Assembly: GCF_001641265.1 (NCBI RefSeq)
Contig: NW_020167538.1
Location: 62,001-126,000 of the forward strand
Direction of reading: 5' to 3'
Length of the DNA stretch: 64,000 bases
Source of the DNA: Pseudogymnoascus destructans
Taxonomy: Eukaryota; Ascomycota; Leotiomycetes; Thelebolales; Thelebolaceae
Shown: positions 55,669-64,000 of the stretch, piece by piece
How the letters are laid out: every line of letters starts with the position of its first letter
Numbering within the stretch: position 1 is the first letter of the stretch
Notes under the pieces: generated by a model
What the model saw: the letters and a program-made list of their open reading frames with translations, nothing else
The model's database searches: none
What the model was told of the DNA's origin: nothing
Position numbers and translations under genes: made by a program

Positions 55669-58239
55669 ATGTCAGTGATTACCCAAGAAGCAAAAATCAT
55701 TCTAGCTATCGAGGCTATCCGAACATCAAAAAATCTAAGTCGTCGGAAGGCTGCTAAGCTCTATGAAGTACCTCATTCTACACTCTGCGACAGAATGAAC
55801 GGCCGAACTACTGTCTACGAACGCCGGCCTGCAATGATGAAATTAACTATACTAGAAGAGGAGGTGGTTATTCAGAATATACTTGATATGGATTCAAGAG
55901 GATTTGCACCCCGGCTTGCTGGTGTAGAAGATATGGCAAATTTTATACTCGAATCACGTGGAGGGAGGCGCGTCGGGAAGCTCTGGGCCCACCGATTTGT
56001 ACAACGACGTCCAGAATTAAAGACGCATTTTAATCGCGTTTACGACTTCCAAAGGGCCTTGTGCGAAGATCCTGAACTAATTGGCACGTGGTTTCGACTA
56101 GTGGAAAATATGAGGGCAAAATATGGTGTTTTGGACTGCGACTTCTATAACTTTGACGAAACTGGGTTTATGATGGGTGTGATTTGCCCTGCAATGGTTG
56201 TTACCCCTGCAGATCGACTTGGCAGAGGTAAGGCAGTTCAGCCAGGGAATCGGGAATGGGCTACAGCAATTGCTTGTATCAACAGTGACGGCTGGAGTAT
56301 TCCTCCATTTTTGGTAGTTAAAGGCAAGAATCATCTTGCAAATTGGTATACAGATGGCGGCCTTCCACACAACTGGGTTGTTAAACCGACAAGCAATGGA
56401 TGGACAAACAATGAGACGGGTCTAGAATGGTTGAAACACTTCGACAAACATACTGCTGTTCGTGCAAGGGGTCCATATCGAATGCTGGTGTTAGACGGGC
56501 ACGAGAGTCATGAATCGGCCGAGTTCCAAGAGTACTGCAAGGCACACAACATTATAACTCTTGGACTACCTCCCCACTCGTCTCATTTAACTCAGCCACT
56601 TGATGTCGGGTGCTTTAGTGTGTTGAAGTGGGCATATGGTCAGCAGATTGAGACCTTCATTAAGGCTCATATCAACCACATTACCAAGGTCGAGTTCTTT
56701 CTCGCCTTTAGAGCAGCATATCTGGAATCCATGACAGCCCAAAACGCCCAGTCCGGGTTCCGCGGAGCTGGCTTAGTGCATTTCGACCCGCAAGCAGTGC
56801 TTTCAAAGCTTGACGTGAGGTTACGGACTCCAACTCCCTCTAGACCCTCTACTGCCAACACCAACCCTTGGGTCTCCCAGACCCCTTCCAACCCAACTGA
56901 AGCTCTTTCACAAACAACCCTCGTTCGAAATCGAATTGCCCGTCACCAAGGAAGCTCGCCAACTCCACTCTTCGGGACAGTTATTGCATTGGCAAAGGGT
57001 ACAGAGCGACTAGCACATGAGAACACCCTTCTGTCTGCTGAGGTACGTACCCTTCTGTCATACTGACATTCGTTGCACTCAGTTTGCTATCAAACTCAAG
57101 AGCAAACTTGGAAATCTCCTCCTCAAACCTACAAGTCACTATACATATTTTGGCTTATCACACCAACAACAAGAGCAATACTACTCAACGATTGCTACAA
57201 CCATCTATGATTCATTACACGTCATCGCTCCTTAGTTACTGGGCCAATATTACCACATAGCATATCTCTACAACCCTCTATGATTCATTACATGACATCA
57301 CTCATACTACCACATGACATATCTCTACCAACTAGAGGCCTAGGAGCATGAACGATAGCTCTAAAAGCTCCTACGAACCTCTATGATTCATTACATGTCA
57401 TCGCTCTTTAGTTACCCACAAGATTGGTTAAGTTATGACATAATTTGTCTATGACATAATTTGTCTATAGGGGTACTCTGACCTTGGACCTCCTTTTACT
57501 TCCTATAGGCTACAAACCTAAGAGATGGTTCTATGGGATTCTCTTACGTCGACTACAGTTACCAAGCCTGGTAAGTCATGGAAAGTCTTGGAAAATGAGA
57601 GAACTACACTCCTTTAGCATAAATAGGATTGCCCTTTCCTTAAGAAAGGGCAAGCAGACAATACAGTAAATCGACTATCACATACTTCCACGTCTTTTCC
57701 AAGCTTCCAAGCATTCATCTTGTTACTCCTTGTTTCTGAAAAGTCAGTGAGGTGTTAACCTCTGACTTACCCCTGAGTTCCCAGACTCAACATTTGTTGC
57801 AACTTGTCTGAACCACTTCACTACATCACACACCTGATTGCTGCGTTGTGGAATAGTCTAAGCTACGACCCTTTGGCTCTGTTTTCTAAGACAGTGTGTT
57901 GTCTTAGTAAATTCATCCCTTCCTTGGGTGGCTAGATTCTCACATCTGGTGCACCCACCATTACACCTTCGAGCAGCCAACGAAGCCCTTAGCAAACGCC
58001 GCAGGGCTAAAAAGGCTCGTGTCTGTGAAGGAGGTGCACTTATAGTAGAGGATGCACAGGCTATTATCGCACAGAAGGATGTGGATGAGCAGGTACGATG
58101 CGACGTACGTGCGGTTGGGGGTAGTCGCAAGGAGGGGCAACCGTCTAGGCGATGCTGTGGGATCTGTGGAAAAGCTGGTCATAATGCGCGAACTTGTCAA
58201 GAAGCTATAGATATGTCTAGTTCATCTGATTCCGCTTAG
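55669..58239 (+). pseudogene. pogo/Fot1-like transposase of F, interrupted by a solo LTR
   Basis: Starts at ATG 55669 (MSVITQEAKIILAIEAIRTS). HTH domains occupy about residues 1-160, then the DDE_1 core with Asp in FYNFDETGFMMG, Asp in MLVLDGHESHESAEF and PPHSSHLTQPLDVGCFSVLK. The frame is continuous to 57055. The solo LTR 57056-57965 plus one CCTTC copy interrupts it, and the same frame continues at 57971 with RAANEALSKRRRAKKARVCE and a C-terminal zinc knuckle CGICGKAGHNARTC (58153-58194), ending at TAG 58237-58239. The two parts total 551 codons. No other defect is seen, so the LTR is the only visible inactivating event. Confidence 0.9.
57056..57965 (+). repeat. solo LTR of the C family inside transposase F
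   Basis: 910 bp, TGTCATACTGAC to CACCATTACA, flanked by perfect CCTTC duplications (57051-57055 and 57966-57970). It is the same subfamily as the copy at 26336: both have repeated GACATAATTTGTCTAT segments and lack the AAGAAAATCTCCTCCTTAAG stretch present in the 936-bp copies. Confidence 0.93.
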
Positions 58240-58404
58240 TTATAGTTAATTTAATATGTTATGGTTGATTTATTGATATTCAAAGTAGAATGCCAATGAA
58301 AAGTGTCCGAGGTACTGATATGTCCGATGTACTGATAAACCACGTTAATCATGATTATGATTACGACTACATAATCATGATTATAATTGATTTTCTAACC
58401 CTGT

Positions 58405-59087
58405 CAACTACTGCTGAACAGCAGATGCAACAACTGTTTGCCTTTATACAAACTATAGCAAACAAACTTGAGAATTTGGAAAACACCTTTCAAGCCAACA
58501 CTTCAGCAACACAATCTTCAACTCAGACACATCATACAGAGCTTCCCACAGCTCCTCTGGCTATTTCGAGTATCCCAGGTGCACTTCCTAAAGTGCAAAC
58601 TCCAGATTTATACCATGGAGACAGGAGGAAGTTGAAGGGATTTCTTCTGCAACTGGACATCTACTTCACCCTCAGGCCTCATCAGTTCACCTCAGACATT
58701 CAGAAGATCTATTTCGCTGCCAGCTACCTCCGTGGATCTGCATTCAACTTCTTTGAGCCATATCTTAGAAGACTTAGTGGCAACAACCAAAATACCACTA
58801 CACCTTTGATTACCTCTTATGACCAGTTTCAAGAGGAACTTACCAGGACCTTTGGAGACATCAACGAAACTGCTACAGCAGAAAGAGAGCTACAGAAGCT
58901 ATGTCAAAAGACCTCTGCTGCTCAGTATACAACAGAATTTAGGAGAATCACTTCTCACTTGACTTGGAATGAAGAAGCCTTAGTCTTCACTTACTACCAA
59001 GGGCTCAAGAGCTCTACTAAGTATGAACTCAGCAAAGAAGAATGCCCTACAACACTTCAAATGCTTATAGAGAAAGCTGTCAGACTT
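58405..59087 (+). pseudogene. gag fragment of the C family, stop-free
   Basis: 683 bp that align without gaps to 23765-24447 of element C, with about nine differences. Both stop codons of that copy are sense here (CAG for TAG, AAG for TAA). The fragment has no LTR, start codon or downstream pol. It is fused to flanking sequence so that an open frame from 58290 in the right end of F runs through it to 59108 (272 codons). The 5' side borders a palindromic TAATCATGATTATGATTACG stretch. The manner of capture is unknown. Confidence 0.85.
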
Positions 59088-59240
59088 AAAGCTATTCTTA
59101 TCAAGTAGTTATTTATAGTTTAATTTTTACCATATAAATATTTTATAATACTATTTAACACACTGCTAGGCCCATCGATTTGGGCGACTAAATAACACAC
59201 GCGCCCCGTGGTTTGCAGCACGAGGTTTACCGAATCGATA

Positions 59241-59294
59241 CCGTCAAGCTCCGGAATCCGAAAACGTCGGTTTTCGGATTCCGGAGCTTGACGG
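59241..59294. repeat. perfect 25-bp hairpin with 4-base loop
   Basis: Arms 59241-59265 and 59270-59294 are perfect reverse complements (left arm begins CCGTCAAGCTCCGG) around a GTCG loop. There is no run of T after it. It lies in GC-rich sequence just beside the transposon-derived AT-rich block. Confidence 0.95.
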
Positions 59295-59466
59295 CAACCG
59301 ATATGGCGGATCGATGGCCCATCGTCTGCCGTGCGTGGCTGGGGGGGACCGCCTCCACTACTACGTAACCGAGTCCCACCGGCTGGCACGGTTCTGGATT
59401 CCCGCAGTGTGCATCATTGGGAAACCTGTCCTATACAGCTGATATTTGCACATTGAGCCCCCCAGG

Positions 59467-59635
59467 TGCCGTTGTTCCGAGGAGGAAATTCGCAGACGAC
59501 GACAGTGATGATGAAGTTAGGGGGGATCCAATGCCGGTAGGGGACGCGGCACCTACAGATCCAGATCTCATGGTACACTTTTCGGCTCTCTCAGTGGGCG
59601 GCGATACGCAATCTTCATTACATGTTAGCATCTGA
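59467..59635 (+). pseudogene. possible orphan 3' exon of a transposon-truncated gene
   Basis: Following a CCCCCCAG acceptor-like sequence, a frame of about 55 codons runs to TGA 59633-59635. It is acidic (RRKFADDDSDDEV) and ends in a hydrophobic-polar tail (LMVHFSALSVGGD). Composition is that of host coding sequence, not of the transposons to the left. It could be the last exon of a gene whose 5' part was lost when the transposon cluster formed. No homologue is recognised. Confidence 0.25.
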
Positions 59636-60081
59636 CACATCCTCGCGACCTTCATGGCATTTAAATCACAAACTATCACCCCCTTAATTCAATCTTCAAA
59701 CTCTTCGACATCTTCATAGTTTATACTGTACATACATAGATACACCCCCCCCCCCTTTCCCTTTCCCCTCTTCCCCCTCGTCCACTTCCGCCACAGTATT
59801 AAAAAAATCAAATCAAATCAAATCCGCACAGAAATCACCAGCTCCCACCTCCCCTTTTCCAAAAAAAAGAATGCACGCAAAATCCATTTCCCTTTACCCC
59901 CCCCCAAACACAAACAAAAGCAATAGAGCAAAAATAACTGGAAAAATTACAACGAAATAGCGTACGTAGTTATTCCACAAAATAAGGTTAGAGGGGGGTT
60001 GAAGAAAGCCGTTTTCGTCGCGTTAGAATGCGTCCCTCCGCTTCCTCCTCTCTATCACACCCGAATCGGCGCGCGAGGTTC

Positions 60082-63000
60082 TCAAAGCTGACTCGACAAC
60101 AGCGCCTCAGTAGCTATCAAAGAAATCAGCAACTGCTCAACAAGACCACACCCGGACACTCCCATAAAAAAAGGGGCACCAGAAACAAGGGAAAGGGACA
60201 AACATACCACTATTAATATACGCCCTCCTCGCCTCCAACCCAACCCCAAACCTCCTCTCCAACTCCGCCTTAACACTCTTCTTACTAACACTCATCAAAT
60301 CGCTCGTAGCAAGCACATCCCTAATCTCCGCCAACAGCGCGTCATCGCTCGGCAGCCCCGCGAGGTCAGCCATCTCCACCTCCCCACCTCCTCCGTATGT
60401 GGACATTCTCCCATCTCCCCCCATGCCGGCCATACTGGCGCGGTAGGGGTTAGCGCTCCCGAATTGACCGGCTGCGGTGGCGCCGCCGGCGGCGGACATG
60501 GGACGGCTGGGTGGCATGGCGCCGAATTCCGAAGCGGGAGCACCGTAGGGGTGGAAGCTCTTCGTTGCGTAACTGTATCCCGAGACCTCCGAGCGGTCAT
60601 CTCGGACGGTCTGCGCATCCCACAACTCCGCCTGATACTCCTCCCACCTCTTCTTCGGAATCGCACTCGGATCGAAAACCCCCTCATCAGTAATGACCAC
60701 CTTCCTCCCCTTCTCCCCAGTAACAACACGGGTATTACCCCACGAGAAATCGTCCATGTGCCAGAAGCTGTAAAGCGGGAGCGCGAAGGAGAAGACGGGG
60801 ATGGCGGCAATGTAGAGGATCATCCAGCCGATCATCTCCCATTTGCGGCGGAGGATGAAGATGATGGCTTGTAGGCCGTAGATGGCGCCGAGGAGGATGA
60901 AGGCGGTGATGGGGATGACGTCGGGGTTGGAGACGACCATGTAGATTAGGTAGGCGATGTAGGCTAGTGTGACGGGTTGGACGACGGTGGAGAGGAGGTC
61001 GATGAACACGACGAAGCGCATGCTGAAGCAGCAGAAACCGCAGAGTTCGTTCATCGGGGCGAGTTCGAGGAGGTTGTGGACGGTGGAGTTGATCCAGCGA
61101 CGGCGTTGGGAGAGGAAGATCTTCCAGTCGTCCGGGGCGACGGTCCAGGCGTGAGCGTCGAAGATGTATTTTGTCTTGTACTTGGAGTGGTATTTCAGCA
61201 GGAGGGTGGTTAGGTATCTGTCTTCTCCCAGATGGAGGAGGTTCTTCATGTGCAGCGTGTCGACGCGGATATTAGCGTATGCTTCAATAACCTCGCGGGA
61301 CACGAAGAGCGGCTTCCCGGAGTCGGCCGCGCGGATGCGGTACATGGTGAAGCAGCCGGGGAGACATGTGACGCTGCCGAAGAGGGACTCGAAGGCCTTG
61401 GAGAGGTTGTGGGAGATGTAGTACTCGTAGACCTGGATCATAGTGATGAATGTCGCCTTTGCGTTCGCGATGGCCGTCTCGCCGCAGACGCCGATGAGGC
61501 GCGTGTCGTCGAGGAAGGCGGAGACCATGCGGCTACCCGAGTCGGGGGCGACGACGGTATCAGCATCGATCTGGAGCATGAATTCGTAGAAAGTCGGGTT
61601 GACGCCGATGATATTGCGGATCTGGTGGTACATCTCCAGCTCGAGCGGGTTCATGGGAGCGTTATAGTGTACGCGGTTAAGGAAACGCATCATCAGCATC
61701 TGGGAATCGCGCTTTCCTCTGTTACCGGGCCGGGAGACCTCGGAGGGCTTGCCGATCTTGACGAGCACGAGGAAGGGCACGATGTGGCCTTGGACTTCGT
61801 AGAGGCCGGAGTAGCATTTTCCCATGTTGTGCTGCTTGGCGCCTTCGCCGAGGGACTCGAAGGAGAGGGGTTCGGGGTCGACGGTCTCGTCGACGCCGAG
61901 GATGTCGAGGACAATGCGGGGGGTGGGCTTGTCGTTTCCTTGGCCGATGATCATGCCGTCGCAGACGATGACGAGGAGTTTCCTCTTGTCATCATACTTC
62001 ATGCGGGCTACCGAGTCGATGGCACGGCGCAGGGACTCCTCATCCTCCGTATACGCCGGGACCTGGCAAATGATGAACTTGTCCAAGTTCTCCGGGATAT
62101 TCTTCGTGCCAAACTGCAGCGCAGCCAGGAACTTGAAGACGATGACACTGCACAGGATAATCGTAATAGCAAGAATCAGATACGCCGCAAACTGGCACTT
62201 GACCGAGTTCCTCGTATCCAAATCCCCCACATAAAACAAATTATTCATACACAACAGCATCCTCGCCCTCAGCTCCGCACTCAGCGCAAGCGCCTCCCAC
62301 TCCTTCGACACATCCGTCCCCGAGCGGCTCTGAAACAGACTCACCACCAGTGGCTCCATGAACTTCTTCGCGGCCGCCTGGTCCGTCGGCAGGGGGTTAC
62401 TCCCGATCTGCTCCAGCTTCTGGCCGCCCTGCAGGTACTTTGTGAAATCGTAGATGCGCCCGTTCAAGATGCCAATCTGCTGTTTCTGCCCCAGCGTCGC
62501 AACGTACTTGGAGGTATACCCGAGGTTCCCCTTGAGGTACCCGGATCGCAGCATACGGATCTGCTGCGCCAGCCAGTTGGGGCGCGGGTCGTCGGTGAAG
62601 AGGCGGAAATCGTGGTACTGTCTATTCGGATCAGCCGCGCCGATCTGATTTGCCGAGCCCGTGATGTTGGTAGGCGTGAAGTCTAGCTGCACCGAGCCGT
62701 CGATGGGCCCGTCTTTGCCTTCGCACAGGGCGGAGACTTGGACGGGGAAGAGAGAGGTGGCGTCGAGGCCGGCGTAGGCGAGGACGTGTTTCGAGTCCAC
62801 GAGCTCGGGGATGTGGCGCGTGGCGAAGGAGTTGAGGTCGAATACCATACCCCTGATCGCAACAAGCGCGCCGGGACTGCCAGGTTTGCCATTATACGAC
62901 GTCAATTCCGACGGACTAAAGACGTGTTGGCGCGGACAAATGAGCATCGGAAAAACAACGATGAAGAAGACGACAAACAGACAACTAAACCAAATCATAA

Positions 63001-64000
63001 AGTTAATCGCCAGCTTCTCCCTCCACGCCATCCTCACATCCTTGCGCTTCATCCGCCCAACCCAACGGATCAGGAAATCCGGAATGAACCACGTGAGGAG
63101 GTACACGAAGAAGACCCAGCGCCTGCGGCTCCCGCTCGTCTTCACCTCCTCCACCTCCACCATCGTCTTCTCGTTCCCGCGCTCCGCCATCTGCTGCAGC
63201 GTGTCCATGTCGCGGAACATATCGCCCCTGCCGAACACGCTCACCGCGGCCTCGGAGCGGGTGTCCGACGCGCCGAAGTAGCCTGCGGGCGACGCGCCGC
63301 GGCCGGAGATCAGGGGAAGGCCTTCGCGCGAATTGCTGTAGCTGCCGTGTGGGTCGCCGGGGGAGAGGCCGTCAACGCCATCATCGCTGTTGACGTAGCG
63401 CCCGCCGAGACTCTCTCTCAGATTCGCGATGGAGAGCCAACAGCGCTCGCTGAGGAAGATGCCCGTGCTACCCACCAAAGCCTCATTACTCGGCCACCTC
63501 CTCGCATCAACCACCATCTCGACCTTCTCCTTCTCGCTCCCGATGAGGATCTGCTCCGACTCCGCGAGGGCGACGAACTCGCCGAACGGGAGGAAGATGC
63601 TGAAATCCGCGTTGCGGAGGCGCTGGCTTATCTCGGCGATGCCGAAGGTCTGGAGCTGGGTGCGCACGCACTTGCTGTCGAATTGGTTGGCGATGCGGCG
63701 GTCGTTGGGCTTGAGACACATGACGAAGTAGGCGTTTGTGTTGGGGGCGGAGAGGGATTTGGTTACATTGTCGATGGAGCTTAGGAATTGCGCTGCGGCG
63801 CCCTGCTGCGCTTGGTCCTTGTCGTTGCGGCTCTTCCTTCCGCCCTTGGTGGGTTTCGCTTTCTCGGCACCGTCGCCGCCTTCGTCAGCAGCGGCGTCGT
63901 CGTCGTCCTCGGCGCCGAATTTCATGGTCAGTTTCGGGGTGCGGGCCTTGCCCATGACGCTGGGCTTGCGGAGGGGTTTGGAGGACACCTGGGCCTGCAT
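60082..64000 (-). CDS. class V chitin synthase with myosin motor-like domain (N-terminus off window)
   Basis: Minus strand. The last exon is 60113-60082; a 94-bp intron separates it from the main exon 60208-64000, which continues off the right edge. From the right: the end of a myosin motor-like domain (NTNAYFVMCLKPNDRR, QLQTFGIAEISQRLRNADF), transmembrane helices, a cytochrome b5-like segment (GMVFDLNSFATRHIPELVD), then the glycosyltransferase with IICQVPAYTEDEESLRRAID, MLQIDADT, the EDRYLT site and the QRRRW product-binding motif (61094-61108). Three or more C-terminal helices follow. The DEK_C-type tail (LLAEIRDVLATSDLM, ERRFGV) is completed by the last exon (TEALLSSQL). The enzyme makes cell-wall chitin from UDP-GlcNAc at the plasma membrane of tips and septa. 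No defects are seen. Confidence 0.95.

Larger units (their letters stand above)
55571..58345 (+). mobile_element. element F: pogo/Fot1-like DNA transposon split by a solo LTR
   Basis: Terminal inverted repeats of 48 bp (55571-55618 and 58298-58345) with one mismatch, starting ACGTGGTTTATCAGTAC, flanked by TA (55569-55570 and 58346-58347). Each TIR has two TATCAGTACxTCGGACA units. Without the 910-bp solo LTR and its duplication it is 1860 bp, almost the size of E. The transposase is related to but clearly diverged from that of E. E and F lie only 325 bp apart. Confidence 0.93.
59106..60081. other. intergenic with long hairpin and chitin synthase 3' flank
   Basis: About 975 bp. It begins AT-rich next to the gag fragment, then turns GC-rich at about 59160 with a long perfect hairpin (listed separately) and a possible orphan exon at 59467-59635. 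From 59690 on it is a pyrimidine-rich stretch with C runs, probably the 3' UTR of the chitin synthase, which is read from the other side. Confidence 0.5.

Noticed and set aside
61232..62686. 484-codon open frame antisense to the chitin synthase
   Set aside because: Its composition follows from the GC-rich third codon positions of the sense gene; the sense frame is a full, conserved class V chitin synthase. No domain is visible in the antisense frame.
62738..63784. 348-codon open frame antisense to the chitin synthase
   Set aside because: Same shadow effect; low-complexity charged sequence with no domain.
1..64000. Host gene cluster for a secondary metabolite or a defence system
   Set aside because: The genes are unrelated housekeeping and cell-wall functions with independent promoters; no synthase, tailoring enzymes or NLR-type genes are present.

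Overview
The window comes from a filamentous ascomycete (Pezizomycotina). The genes have short GT-AG introns of about 48-216 bp. The recognisable proteins are fungal: an APSES/ankyrin Mbp1-type factor, a myosin-type class V chitin synthase, a secreted M28 leucine aminopeptidase, a LYC1-type acetyltransferase, an R3H-associated protein and a DUF1774 membrane protein. The class within Pezizomycotina cannot be fixed from this sequence alone.

Layout. 1-12.3 kb is gene-rich: the 3' end of an unknown Ser/Pro-rich gene, a GNAT acetyltransferase, an LYR/Cup1-like protein, Mbp1, an R3H protein (frameshifted), leucine aminopeptidase and DUF1774. About 13.0-36.5 kb is a block of nested transposons. It holds a deleted Ty3/gypsy element (A, minus strand), a degenerate Ty3/gypsy chromovirus (B, minus), a truncated gypsy element (C, plus), a nearly full chromovirus (D, plus), three solo LTRs of the C family and the 3' end of a pogo/Fot1-like DNA transposon (G). 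37-52.4 kb is again genic: a large RBR ubiquitin ligase, a LYC1-like acetyltransferase (frameshifted), a shortened Dcc1-like gene, a 1535-residue RhoGEF and a seven-exon thiolase-like gene. 53.4-59.1 kb holds two pogo/Fot1-like DNA transposons (E and F) with complete terminal inverted repeats, a fourth solo LTR inside F, and a captured gag fragment. 60-64 kb is the C-terminal two thirds or so of a class V chitin synthase that runs off the right edge.

The most interesting signal is a small antisense gene near the 3' LTR of both chromovirus copies (B: 16980-17540; D: 33672-34199). It encodes a Zn2Cys6-spaced cysteine cluster, an acidic/basic coiled coil, a conserved TRG..MLRRGLK.LDEL block and a conserved SP...D.W tail. 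Differences between the two copies are mostly conservative, and both copies are open although the gag-pol genes around them are broken. This looks like a retrotransposon-borne accessory protein under its own selection.

Several host genes carry lesions worth checking: single-base frameshifts in a G run (R3H) and in a Pro/Thr-rich leader (LYC1), and an apparent in-frame loss of the middle of Dcc1. No tRNA, rRNA or CRISPR array was seen.
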